Shown: piece by piece, positions 9,290 to 17,134 of the stretch
How the letters are laid out: every line of letters begins with the position of its first letter
How positions within the stretch are numbered: position 1 is the first letter of the stretch
Source of the DNA: Clostridiaceae bacterium
GTDB taxonomy: Bacteria > Bacillota > Clostridia > Peptostreptococcales > Tindalliaceae
Direction of reading: 5' to 3'
Assembly: GCA_011390155.1 (NCBI GenBank)
Contig: JAABSW010000002.1
Coordinates: forward strand, 62,001-126,000
DNA length: 64,000 bases
The notes under the pieces: generated by a model
What the model saw: the letters and a program-made list of their open reading frames with translations, nothing else
What the model was told of the DNA's origin: nothing
The model's database searches: none
Program-made: the position numbers and the translations under genes

Positions 9290-10657
9290 ATGAACCGCCA
9301 CAACAATCAACTACTTGCGGGAAACATTACCAAAGCATTGACAACTTTAGCCTTGCCCATCATGGGCACCTCGTTTTTACACATGGCTTACCACCTGGTG
9401 GATATGATCTGGATTGGTCTGCTGGGAAGCGATTCGGTTGCTTCCATTGGCATCGCAGGTTATTTTATCACCTTTAGCATGGCCTTGTCCCGGCTTGTAC
9501 AAGTGGGCACTGAAGTAAACATCGCTCAAAACATAGGTGCCCAACGAACCGAAGATGCCAATGCATACGCCGCCAGCTCTCTGCGCATGGCCCTGGCACT
9601 GGCAATTTTATACGGCCTTTTTCTGGCAATCTTCAAACAGCAGTTGGTTTCTTTTTTTCATATAAACAACCCTGAGGTGGAAGAAAATGCCATCCGTTAT
9701 TTGACCATCATGGCCATGGGCATGCCTTTTATTTTTCTGAATCCTATCATTACTTGTATCTACAATGGTGCTGGCAACAGCAAAGCACCCTTTAAAGTGA
9801 ACGCCCTTGGCATGATTGCCAATTTGATTCTCGACCCATTGTTTATCTTTGTGTTCGGCATGGGTGTCACCGGTGCAGCCATCGCCACAGTGCTCTCACA
9901 GTTTCTGGTAACAATAATCCTCTTTCGAATGCTTTTCAGAAAGTTACCCTATGATGCTTTTCATTTGAAAAGTGCTTTCAGGTTTTCCCTTGCCAGAGAC
10001 ATTGGCCGGCTTGGTTCTCCAGTTGCGCTGCAAACCGGACTTTTTTCCGTTTTTTCAATCTTATTGGCACGCATCGTCTCTGCCTATGGTGCCGAAGCTA
10101 TAGCGGCGCAAAAAGTTGGCGTTCAGATTGAATCCATTTCTTACATGACAGCTCATGGTTTTTCCATGGCGTTAAGCGCCTTTACAGGCCAGAATTTTGG
10201 TGCTGGTAAGTTTGATCGGGTAAGAAGAGGATTCCTCACTGCCGGCCTGCTCATGGGGATTTTTGGCGTGGCGACATCCCTTCTACTGTATTTTTTTGCA
10301 GAGCCTTTGTTTATGATTTTCATCAGAGAGCCCAGAACAGTGGTCATCGGAACACAATATGTGAAAATTCTTGGCCTGTCCCAGCTGTTTATGTGTTTTG
10401 AAATTGCCTTGTCTGGGGGTTTTAACGGACTGCGGAAAACCACTCCTCCAGCAGTGATCAGCATCCTTTTCACAGGACTGCGGGTGCCCGCAGCCTATTT
10501 GCTTTCACAGGAAACCATGCTGGGGTTGGACGGTGTGTGGTGGACCATCACCGGAAGTTCTTGGATCAAAGGTACGCTGATGCTAATCATGCTTGGCTTT
10601 CTTTTTCGATCCCTGCCCAAAGGTTCTCACAATGTAAAAGCTGTGCCAACCGCGTAG
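9290..10657 (+). CDS. MATE-family efflux transporter
   Basis: A 455-residue polytopic membrane protein of the MATE/MatE (MOP) superfamily, with about 12 hydrophobic segments in two homologous halves. The first half starts ITKALTTLALPIMGTSFLHMAYHLVDMIWIG-like (residues 12-42), a typical MATE opening. The second half starts near residue 240 (RLGSPVALQTGLFSV). Such proteins export cationic drugs or metabolites with Na+ or H+. GGGAGGG lies 9 nt before the ATG. It is monocistronic and faces away from asparaginase. The stop codon lies in the loop of its own terminator. The substrate is unknown. Confidence 0.9.
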   Translation: MNRHNNQLLAGNITKALTTLALPIMGTSFLHMAYHLVDMIWIGLLGSDSVASIGIAGYFITFSMALSRLVQVGTEVNIAQNIGAQRTEDANAYAASSLRMALALAILYGLFLAIFKQQLVSFFHINNPEVEENAIRYLTIMAMGMPFIFLNPIITCIYNGAGNSKAPFKVNALGMIANLILDPLFIFVFGMGVTGAAIATVLSQFLVTIILFRMLFRKLPYDAFHLKSAFRFSLARDIGRLGSPVALQTGLFSVFSILLARIVSAYGAEAIAAQKVGVQIESISYMTAHGFSMALSAFTGQNFGAGKFDRVRRGFLTAGLLMGIFGVATSLLLYFFAEPLFMIFIREPRTVVIGTQYVKILGLSQLFMCFEIALSGGFNGLRKTTPPAVISILFTGLRVPAAYLLSQETMLGLDGVWWTITGSSWIKGTLMLIMLGFLFRSLPKGSHNVKAVPTA

Positions 10658-10680
10658 TCCGGTGGCACAGCTTTGTTTTA
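10637..10680 (+). terminator. Terminator whose loop contains the MATE stop codon
   Basis: Perfect 12-bp stem AAAGCTGTGCCA (10637-10648) / TGGCACAGCTTT (10663-10674), then TTGTTTTA-like T-rich sequence. The TAG stop (10655-10657) is in the 14-nt loop. The same hairpin may also stop the converging minus-strand gene ending at 10678. Confidence 0.85.
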
Positions 10681-11169
10681 ATCTCTCTCCCCATGGGCAA
10701 TACGGCTGGCGGCTGCTGCTGCAATGGCCGCTACCATATCATCCATAAAGGTGTTAACTTTCCCTGTTCCCTTGTTGTCAAGTTCCTTTATAATGCCAAT
10801 TTTTTCTTTGTCCAGGTAGCCGTAGCTGGTCAACCCTATGGTTCCATAAAGATTGACAATGGACAGAGGCAATATTTCATCAATCCCGTACAATCCGGCA
10901 TCAGATTCAACAATACTCTGGAGAGGCTCCGGCAACTGTTTTTTTTCAGCCAGTTCATCAAGGGCAGCCCCGGTTAACACAGCATGTGCCACTTCTCTTT
11001 TCCATAACACCGCATCCACACTTTCCATGCATTCTTCCATTGTAAGGTTTGGTTGGTATGGCTGTTGTAATGTTAGCACCAGTTTTCCAATCTCAATAAC
11101 TGGCACACCCCGGTCTCTTAACACAGCCAGGGTTTTGTCATATAATTCCTGCATGGTCGGTTGGTTCAT
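10678..11169 (-). CDS. Phosphatidylglycerophosphatase A-family protein (YutG-like)
   Basis: A 163-residue soluble protein of the PgpA/YutG family, which removes phosphate from phosphatidylglycerophosphate in phospholipid synthesis. The family blocks are LPLSIVNLYGTIGLTSYGYLD and the acidic KVNTFMDDMVAAIAAA segment near the C-terminus. The ATG at 11169 is preceded by GAGGAGGATCAAG and gives MNQPTMQELYDK; the frame remains open to 11286 without a better site. It converges on the MATE gene across a shared hairpin. The exact substrate of this Firmicutes branch is less certain than the family assignment. Confidence 0.82.
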   Translation of the reverse strand: MNQPTMQELYDKTLAVLRDRGVPVIEIGKLVLTLQQPYQPNLTMEECMESVDAVLWKREVAHAVLTGAALDELAEKKQLPEPLQSIVESDAGLYGIDEILPLSIVNLYGTIGLTSYGYLDKEKIGIIKELDNKGTGKVNTFMDDMVAAIAAAAASRIAHGERD

Positions 11170-11410
11170 CTTGATCCTCCTCTTGTTAATCCTCTTATTG
11201 AAGGATGCCTTCAGGTTCTTGATTTTGACAACCGGCAAAATGAATAGAATCACATTTCGGTAAAAATCAGCACCCTGCCTCGGCAATTATTGTATACAGT
11301 TGGTAACACTCAGCCTTTTGAGGCTTCAGCCACACATCAACCTTACCATAAATACCCAGGGAGGTAAATGATGAAATCATGCCACTGTCATGAAGGGTTG
11401 ACCGGTTTGT

Positions 11411-12334
11411 TTAAAACAAGCGGTAAAGGTACCCGGCACCAACAGCCCCTACCAGGCTGAAGGCCAGGTACATCACAAACACCTTTCTCTTAACGATGGA
11501 ATAGACTGCAGCCATGGCTGGGATCGACGTTGCGGCACCCCCGATCATAAAGGCCAGTGCTGTTCCTTTGTCCATCCCCAGGTCCATTAATCCCCTGACA
11601 ACCGGCATGGCTGAAATACTACTGGCATAAGCCGGCACACCGATCAGCGCGGCCAGTAAAGGCCCTGCTTCACTTTCATTCCCCAGAAGACCAGCCACCC
11701 ATGACATGGGCACATACCTGGTGATCAAGGCTTCCAGAAAAAAAGCAATGAGGATATATTTTCCAATGAAGATTCCCATGTTTTTCATGTTTAGAAAAAA
11801 CTGAATCAAACGAACCAACATCAATTCTCTCCGCGTCAGTCCCTGTTCCATAAAAGCCTGGTTTGCCCCATTCTCCTCCCTGCCTCCAAACACCTTCAAT
11901 ACATTTTTTTCAATAAACCCGGACCGGGTCAGGTACAGGGTAACATACCCCGCTACCAAACCAATCACCAGCGTAGCCACCAAACGAGCCACTGCCATTT
12001 CTTTTCCCAAAATGCTATAGGTTAACACAAAGGATTCCGGACTCATCAGTGGAGAGGTAATCCAAAAGGCCATGATGGGTGCCATGGGGATGCCCGCCGC
12101 AAGCATTGCCGCTATGGCTGGAATCACCCCGCAGGAACAAAGTGGGCTGAAGGCCCCTGTTCCTGCTGCCACGGGCACAGAAGCAATCTGGCGTCCACGA
12201 AAAGCCTTCTCAAAATATACCTCCAGTTTAAAGGTTTTTATCAGGGATGCCACTGCAATGCTCAATAGAAAGAACGGAGCCAGGCTTATCACGGCCCCCA
12301 CAACAAACTGTATGACATAAATTATTATCTCCAT
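11411..12334 (-). CDS. DUF318/ArsP-type permease
   Basis: A 307-residue integral membrane protein of the DUF318 (YraQ/ArsP) permease family, with about eight hydrophobic segments. The signature GAFSPLCSCGVIPAI lies near residues 59-73, where adjacent cysteines are thought to engage a thiophilic substrate. Relatives export trivalent organoarsenicals or are linked to metal homeostasis. The ATG at 12334 sits 8 nt from AAGGAGG; an in-frame GTG at 12337 would be too close. It is the third gene after the cysteine-bearing MarR and the Cys-rich peptide and has its own copy of the MarR operator. Thiophilic metal or metalloid export is inferred from context, not shown. Confidence 0.85.
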   Translation of the reverse strand: MEIIIYVIQFVVGAVISLAPFFLLSIAVASLIKTFKLEVYFEKAFRGRQIASVPVAAGTGAFSPLCSCGVIPAIAAMLAAGIPMAPIMAFWITSPLMSPESFVLTYSILGKEMAVARLVATLVIGLVAGYVTLYLTRSGFIEKNVLKVFGGREENGANQAFMEQGLTRRELMLVRLIQFFLNMKNMGIFIGKYILIAFFLEALITRYVPMSWVAGLLGNESEAGPLLAALIGVPAYASSISAMPVVRGLMDLGMDKGTALAFMIGGAATSIPAMAAVYSIVKRKVFVMYLAFSLVGAVGAGYLYRLF

Positions 12335-12375
12335 CACTGGTTCCTCCTTACATTAACTTGTATGTCTTATGCATT

Positions 12376-12396
12376 ATTTGTATTATGCAATTATTG
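12376..12396 (-). promoter_or_regulatory. Second copy of the MarR operator, before the permease
   Basis: This 21-bp stretch matches 13101-13121 in front of marR at 19 of 21 positions. It contains TTGTATTATGCAA, an imperfect dyad, and keeps the minus-strand TACAAAT box that serves as -10 in the marR copy. It lies between the Cys-rich peptide stop and the permease start. Confidence 0.6.
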
Positions 12397-12404
12397 GGCG
12401 CAAG

Positions 12405-12560
12405 CTAACAACACCTACTATCTTTTTTGGTTTCAGCGCATTGTCCATCTGTATTTTTTTGCTTAGCTGGTTCTGTTGGGGAATTTGTCTCGCAACAGCT
12501 AACTGGTTTTCCTTTTGCCAGGGCATACAAATCCTTTAATGACATCTTTTGTTTATTCAT
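12405..12560 (-). CDS. 51-residue cysteine-rich peptide, unknown
   Basis: A short gene I translated by hand. The product begins MNKQKMSLKDLYALAKGKPV and has a central SCCET pair, a lone cysteine at residue 41 and a terminal CC, five cysteines in all. The rest is polar with many Lys, Thr, Asn and Gln. The ATG at 12560 has a strong CAGGAGG site about 8 nt upstream. It lies 25 nt after marR, and the permease follows 70 nt later. Paired cysteines in all three gene products suggest handling of a thiophilic ion, perhaps as a chaperone or buffer. I know no named family for it, and function is inference only. Confidence 0.7.
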   Translation of the reverse strand: MNKQKMSLKDLYALAKGKPVSCCETNSPTEPAKQKNTDGQCAETKKDSRCC

Positions 12561-12585
12561 CCTTAACACCTCCTGTTTTTCAGCG

Positions 12586-13080
12586 TTAACAGCAATTTGG
12601 ATTTGCCTGATCGAAGGCTTCCACCAAGAGTTTGGTCGCTCTCAAAACTTCTTCCACCTGGCCTTCAGGAAGAAACGCCACAATCTTTCGATAGTACTCT
12701 TTTATGTCTTTCTCCAATTTATCTGCTGTGACAGCTCCCTTGTCTGTCAGAGAAACCATCACAGTACGACGATCACTTTCGTCCCTGCTTCTGGAAACAT
12801 ACCCGTCCCTTACCAGGTTATCGACAATACGTGTCATGGTACTTGTTTGTGCATTCAATTTATCACTTAATTCGTTCATGGTAAGCTCAGGAGTCTGGCT
12901 CAGTTGGGTCAGTACATAGGCCTGGGAAGTTGTAAAACCATGTGGCTTAATTTGATCCCTTTCAAAGAGCTGCATCACACGCACCAAATGTTGTACGGTT
13001 TCTCCAATTTCTTCCACACAACAATCCCGATCATCTGCACAGCCGACCTGAGTTTTATTGATCATTTTGTTCTGGTTCAT
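12586..13080 (-). CDS. MarR-family regulator with N- and C-terminal cysteines
   Basis: A 164-residue winged-helix repressor. The HTH is LTMNELSDKLNAQTSTMTRIVDNL (about residues 66-89) and the wing carries DESDRRTVMVSLTDKG. Extra cysteines occur at both ends: Cys14, Cys20 and Cys21 in VGCADDRDCCVEE, and the terminal NPNCC. MarR proteins with terminal cysteines often sense oxidants, electrophiles or metals through thiols. AAGGAGG lies 7 nt before the ATG. Its promoter contains overlapping palindromes between -35 and -10, repeated before the downstream permease, so autorepression and control of the permease are likely. The inducer is unknown. Confidence 0.9.
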   Translation of the reverse strand: MNQNKMINKTQVGCADDRDCCVEEIGETVQHLVRVMQLFERDQIKPHGFTTSQAYVLTQLSQTPELTMNELSDKLNAQTSTMTRIVDNLVRDGYVSRSRDESDRRTVMVSLTDKGAVTADKLEKDIKEYYRKIVAFLPEGQVEEVLRATKLLVEAFDQANPNCC

Positions 13081-13100
13081 TGGTTTCCCTCCTTGTATTT

Positions 13101-13130
13101 ATTTGTATCATACAATTATTGTATTGTCAA
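13101..13130 (-). promoter_or_regulatory. marR promoter with overlapping palindromic operators
   Basis: Minus-strand TTGACA (13130-13125), 17-nt spacer, TACAAA (13107-13102). Within it are two perfect 13-bp dyads, TTGTATcATACAA (13103-13115) and TACAATtATTGTA (13111-13123). Their position between the promoter boxes is typical of steric repression. Confidence 0.7.
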
Positions 13131-13222
13131 TAAAAAAGAACGTGATTTAAATCACATTCTTCGGCTGATGACAAGAAAAGGGTACCGCATATCCTTTGTC
13201 TTTCATCGTTCCTTTATTGTTC

Positions 13223-15313
13223 TTACTCCTTCAGTACTTTTCGCAGAAAATCCTTTGCGATGTGTTTCACTTGACTGCCGAAACGGATTTCAACGCTTTT
13301 CTCCTTAACGGCCGTCACCTGTCCAGGCCCAAAGGTACTGTGTGTCACAGCATCTCCCAGCGTCAGAACTGGTGGTTCTTTTCCGGTATGTTCATGGACA
13401 GTTCCCATCATACGGTGTGCTTTGATCCGTTTAACATCAGACATAAACTGACTTTCACGGGACTTTTTTCCATAAGAATGGGTCGGTCCATAAATGGAGA
13501 CGTCATTCCTTGATCTTGTTAACCCAACATAGAAGAGGCGCCTTTCCTCTTCCATCAGCGCCCCATCCTGATTTTGTTCAAAGGCTTTTTCGCTGCCAGC
13601 TGATGGAAACAGACCTCCAATGACATCAACCAGGATCACATGGTCAAACTCCAATCCTTTAGAAGAGTGGATGGTGGTCAGGGTGATCTTTTTCCCCGGT
13701 TTGCGGGGCAAATCAGTCAGGGATTCAATCCTGGAACGCAACTGTGCAGGAGATGTCAACGTTTTTGTAAGGTATGCAATGATATCCAGCAATTGATCCG
13801 CCATTTCCCGGGATAGGCCTTTTTTCCTTTCCAAGTATAGGTTATACCCCAGCTGCTCCATCATGAAAGAAATGATGCGGTCTCCCTTTTTGCCAATGAG
13901 CTCCACCAGATTCTCTTTCAACTCCCTGACAGCTTTAACCTGGTAGACTTCCTTCAATAAGTGGGAATGAAGCAAGTGGTCCAGCACCGATTCTCCTCTT
14001 GTGGGTGGATTTGCCTTTAACCAGGTGATCATTTCTTTGGATATATAGCCGTTCATTTTATAATAGTGCTGCTCAAACAACGGCAGATTGTCCGGCTGAT
14101 GGGCGATTTCGATCATGCCCAACAGGTCTTGTGTTATCCAATGGTTCATCACATTCCCTTTTAAATCCCGCAGGGTAAAAGGAATTTTCTTTTTTGACAG
14201 GGCCTCAGCATAGGGGATGGCCGATAAATTATTGCGATACAAAAGACCAATGGTTTCCTCCCCACTCTTTCGTAAACCCACGATTTCCTCCAGCACCCTG
14301 TCCACCTGCTCCTGAAGGTTATCCACGGCAATGGTTTGAAGACTGCACGGTTCTGACCTTTTGGTGTAGGCTTTTTTTTCATATCGCGCTGAGTTCCTGC
14401 CAACAATGTCGTTGCTGATGCTGATAACCTGGGGACCGCACCGGTGATTCTCTTCCATAAAAAAAACCTTCGCCTCAGGCAGTTCCGCTTTGAAATTCAA
14501 CAGCAGTTGAGGGTCTGATCCTCTAAAACCATAGATCATCTGGTCGTCATCACCAACACAGAAAAGGTTGTTTTCAGGTTCTGACATAAGCCTGATCATC
14601 TTCCATTGCACCAGGGAAGTGTCCTGAAATTCATCCACCTGCCAATGAGTATACTTTCGCTGCAGGTTTTCCCGCAGGTTTTTTTCCTCCTGCAATATGT
14701 GGTATGCCTGGGTCAGTAAATCGTCATAGTCCAACCACCCATTGGCTTTCTTATAACCTTCATACCGACGATAAATTTCAAAAAAACCGGGAACACTGGT
14801 GGACAAACTTGCGATGGCCTCTTCCTCTAGCATCCGGTTTTTGACCAGGCTGATTTTCTGCATCAACTCATCCATATCATCTTCGCCAGGATAGTTATTA
14901 TTCACTTTCCTGTAGATGGCCCGCAGAATTCGAGGCTTGTACACCTGGCTCCGCTTATCTTCGATGAGTTGAAAGGGCAACCGACGTCCTTGGTACATGC
15001 GCCGTACAATGCCATATGCCATGGAATGAATGGTGGAAAAACTCACCTCTTCACTGTTGGGCAATTGGTGAAATAGAGAGAGAAACCGCTTTTGCATGTC
15101 ACTGGCCGCAGCCTTGGAAAATGTGACATTGCGTATGCGCCTGGGATCAACCTGTTCATGGAGAACCAAATGGGCAATGCGGCTGCACATAACGGTTGTT
15201 TTGCCTGCGCCAGCCACAGCCAAAACAATGGCCGGTCCTTTACCATGGGTTGTGGCTGTTATTTGCTGTTCATTAAAATGAATGTTGTGTTGTGAAAGCA
15301 TTTGTATGATCAT
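13223..15313 (-). CDS. UvrD/Rep-family SF1 DNA helicase
   Basis: A 696-residue superfamily 1 helicase. Walker A is AVAGAGKTTVM near residues 33-43; the Walker B/motif II region is WQVDEFQDTS; motif III is FCVGDDDQMIYGFRGSD; motif V/VI is TIHSSKGLEFDHV then EEERRLFYVGLTRS. The C-terminus ends in a PcrA-like tail (HSTFGPGQVTAVKEKSVEIRF). It would unwind DNA with 3'-5' polarity in repair or replication restart. The ATG at 15313 has GGAGAGGG upstream. At about 700 residues it is compact, lacking extra nuclease domains. It stands alone between marR and the amidotransferase gene. Confidence 0.92.
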   Translation of the reverse strand: MIIQMLSQHNIHFNEQQITATTHGKGPAIVLAVAGAGKTTVMCSRIAHLVLHEQVDPRRIRNVTFSKAAASDMQKRFLSLFHQLPNSEEVSFSTIHSMAYGIVRRMYQGRRLPFQLIEDKRSQVYKPRILRAIYRKVNNNYPGEDDMDELMQKISLVKNRMLEEEAIASLSTSVPGFFEIYRRYEGYKKANGWLDYDDLLTQAYHILQEEKNLRENLQRKYTHWQVDEFQDTSLVQWKMIRLMSEPENNLFCVGDDDQMIYGFRGSDPQLLLNFKAELPEAKVFFMEENHRCGPQVISISNDIVGRNSARYEKKAYTKRSEPCSLQTIAVDNLQEQVDRVLEEIVGLRKSGEETIGLLYRNNLSAIPYAEALSKKKIPFTLRDLKGNVMNHWITQDLLGMIEIAHQPDNLPLFEQHYYKMNGYISKEMITWLKANPPTRGESVLDHLLHSHLLKEVYQVKAVRELKENLVELIGKKGDRIISFMMEQLGYNLYLERKKGLSREMADQLLDIIAYLTKTLTSPAQLRSRIESLTDLPRKPGKKITLTTIHSSKGLEFDHVILVDVIGGLFPSAGSEKAFEQNQDGALMEEERRLFYVGLTRSRNDVSIYGPTHSYGKKSRESQFMSDVKRIKAHRMMGTVHEHTGKEPPVLTLGDAVTHSTFGPGQVTAVKEKSVEIRFGSQVKHIAKDFLRKVLKE

Positions 15314-15403
15314 GATGATCCCTCTCCAAACGTTACTTTTTTTGCAGCCAAAGAAAACTGGAGACAGCAAAGCGACCCCAGTTCCACTTATATAACCATA
15401 ATC

Positions 15404-16099
15404 TTATTGGTTTATGTTAACAAAGTTGATGAAAATCTGGGAATTCTGTTCCAGTCGGCTTGCATCATCCAATTCATCAACAAACTGTTGGAAAAATGCA
15501 GGGTCTTTTTCTTTCAAGTCGTCAAATATTTCCTGTCCTGCTTCCAGGTCATATTCCGGATGGAACTGCACGCCCCACACAGGTAACTCTTTATACTGGA
15601 ATGCATGTATGTCACATTTATCTGAGGAGCCTAATACACGAAAGTCCTCTGGCAGGCTCATGGCTTCATCATAATGAGACAATAAGCATACGGGATTGGT
15701 CAATCCCCTAAAGAGGGTATTTTCCTTCAATGATAAATTGCCCCAGCCCATTTCAGGATGAGACGCCTTTCGTAAATGATTTTTTCCGGCCAGGCAACGC
15801 ACAAGGAACTGATGTCCATAGCAGATACCCAGAATAGGCTTATTGTTATTCATAAAGTCTTCAATCACTTTTTTCATTTCATCTTCCCAGCCAAGGTCGT
15901 CCAGGGTGGAAGCTTCCGAACCTGACAGGATTAGATGCGTGGCATCCCCAGCTTGTTTCAACACTTCTTCCGCAGTGGTGTTCTCCATCACCCGGATAAA
16001 TTGGCCTTCCGTCTCAGCTTTGGATAAGTGCATTTGAACAACACGGTCAAAGCTTTTTGCAAAATCGTCATCTAAAAAGAAGTTTAATACCAGTACCAT
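15404..16099 (-). CDS. Class I glutamine amidotransferase-like protein
   Basis: A 231-residue GATase1 domain with an intact triad: Cys93 in GICYGHQF, and His180 with Glu182 in QFHPEYD. The domain would release ammonia from glutamine for a partner enzyme, or act as a gamma-glutamyl hydrolase. It is a free-standing domain, like GMP-synthase-type amidotransferases of the YfeJ/YkuR kind, and no synthase partner is adjacent. GGGAGG lies 8 nt before the ATG at 16099. Its upstream region contains an ATTGCAT sequence also seen near the neighbouring Sec-peroxiredoxin. The substrate cannot be assigned. Confidence 0.85.
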   Translation of the reverse strand: MVLVLNFFLDDDFAKSFDRVVQMHLSKAETEGQFIRVMENTTAEEVLKQAGDATHLILSGSEASTLDDLGWEDEMKKVIEDFMNNNKPILGICYGHQFLVRCLAGKNHLRKASHPEMGWGNLSLKENTLFRGLTNPVCLLSHYDEAMSLPEDFRVLGSSDKCDIHAFQYKELPVWGVQFHPEYDLEAGQEIFDDLKEKDPAFFQQFVDELDDASRLEQNSQIFINFVNINQ

Positions 16100-16196
16100 A
16101 TGAAAAACCTCCCATTATTGCATTGATGTGGTGATATTACCCGCTATTATTGTATCTGTTTTCCATGGACAGCACAAGATGTCATCCCTAGAATAC

Positions 16197-16236
16197 AAGA
16201 AAAACAAGCACCCCTACTATGATCAGGGATGCTTGC
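16197..16236 (-). terminator. Terminator after the Sec-peroxiredoxin gene
   Basis: Stem CAAGCACCCCT (16205-16215) / AGGGATGCTTG (16225-16235), 11 bp with one G-U pair on the minus-strand RNA, followed by TTTTTCTTG on that strand. Confidence 0.85.
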
Positions 16237-16249
16237 TGAAAGTGACTCT

Positions 16250-16969
16250 CTATTCATCAAAAGCTTCAGTGACTTTCCATTCTTTCCACACATTACCTAC
16301 CAAGCCAGGACTTGGCTTCAACACCTTTTTACCCGGTTTCCAACCTGAAGGCGTGGCTTCTGTTCCCTTGCTGGCACGAACCAGTTGGAAGGCTTTCACC
16401 TGTCGGATGGATTCTTCCACGTTTCTACCGACAGGGGGTGTCAGCACTTCATATCCCTGAACAATGCCGTCGGGGTCGATGATGAACCTGCCTCTGGTTT
16501 CAACACCGCCTTCTTCGTCATAAATCCCATACATGGTTCCGATGGTACCACCCGGGTCTGAGCACATGGGAAAAGGAATGTCCTTTTCTATCATTTTTGA
16601 TAGTTCATGGTCATTCCACATTTTGTGAACGAACACACTGTCCACACTCATGGACAATACCTGAACATCCAGGTCTTTTAATACCTGATTTTTTTCAGCA
16701 ACTGCTGAAACTTCAGTCGCTCAGACAAAGGTGAAGTCACCGGGATAGAAACACAATAGCACCCACTTACCTTTGTATTCAGACAAATCGACATTAACAA
16801 ATTTTCCTTCAAAAAAAGCCGGTGCAGAAAATGGTGGCGCAGGTTTTCCCACTTTAATCATCGTTTGCTGTTCCTCCTTTACTGGTTCCATGACTGTACC
16901 ATCTGTAACCTCTTCCTTTTGTTTCTTTACTGCCGGTCGCTGGCATCCTGGTTTAAATTCTTCAGGCAT
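16250..16969 (-). CDS. prxU: Selenocysteine-containing peroxiredoxin (in-frame UGA at 16721-16723)
   Basis: Reduces hydrogen and organic peroxides. The reading frame runs from ATG 16969 (behind GAGGAGGTGACTGC) to 16250 but is crossed by one TGA at codon 83. That codon falls exactly where peroxiredoxins have the peroxidatic cysteine: [20 protein letters not shown]. Homology resumes at once after it ([45 protein letters not shown]) with no frame change. A stem-loop starts immediately behind the UGA, as in bacterial SECIS elements. The 239-residue product has an N-terminal Lys/Glu-rich extension of about 36 residues. Other cysteines are Cys9 and one in the PMCSDPGG segment. Selenoprotein peroxiredoxins are known from amino-acid-fermenting clostridia. 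Confidence 0.9.
16698..16723 (-). promoter_or_regulatory. bSECIS-like stem-loop directly after the Sec UGA
   Basis: On the minus-strand RNA the UGA (16723-16721) is followed at once by GCGACUG (16720-16714), a 9-nt loop AAGUUUCAG and CAGUUGC (16704-16698), a 7-bp stem with one G-U pair. Position and size fit a SelB-binding bacterial SECIS. Confidence 0.7.
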
Positions 16970-17004
16970 GCAGTCACCTCCTCATATTGATAGACACCTA
17001 TTTA

Positions 17005-17054
17005 ATTGCATTGATTTTAACTATGCAATCATTACAGCATCCTGTATCATTATA
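17005..17054 (-). promoter_or_regulatory. Promoter -10 and inverted repeat before the Sec-peroxiredoxin gene
   Basis: A minus-strand TATAAT lies at 17054-17049; the -35 is poor. Downstream of it, in the leader, is a perfect dyad ATTGCAT (17005-17011) / ATGCAAT (17023-17029) with an 11-nt spacer, a candidate site for an activator or repressor of the peroxiredoxin. Confidence 0.4.
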
Positions 17055-17084
17055 CCCTTGTTGAATCTATCTATGCAGATTAAC

Positions 17085-17117
17085 AAAAAAAACTCCCGGA
17101 TTATTTCTGGGAGCTTT
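17085..17117 (-). terminator. Terminator upstream of the Sec-peroxiredoxin gene
   Basis: Stem CTCCCGG (17093-17099) / CTGGGAG (17107-17113) with a 7-nt loop and one G-U pair, then eight T on the minus strand (17092-17085). It ends the transcript of the gene starting at 17719. Confidence 0.85.
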
Positions 17118-17134
17118 TGTTCACGCTGGTAACA

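Noticed and set aside
11368-11460. Plus-strand 30-codon ORF (starts MMKSCHCHEG) with a GGGAGG site
   Set aside because: It overlaps the 3' end of the permease in antisense and the second half reads as permease antisense. No promoter is seen; coding evidence is too weak.
16721-16723. Nonsense mutation or frameshift making the peroxiredoxin a pseudogene
   Set aside because: The frame is kept on both sides, the TGA falls exactly on the catalytic residue and a hairpin follows at once. Sec insertion explains this better than decay.
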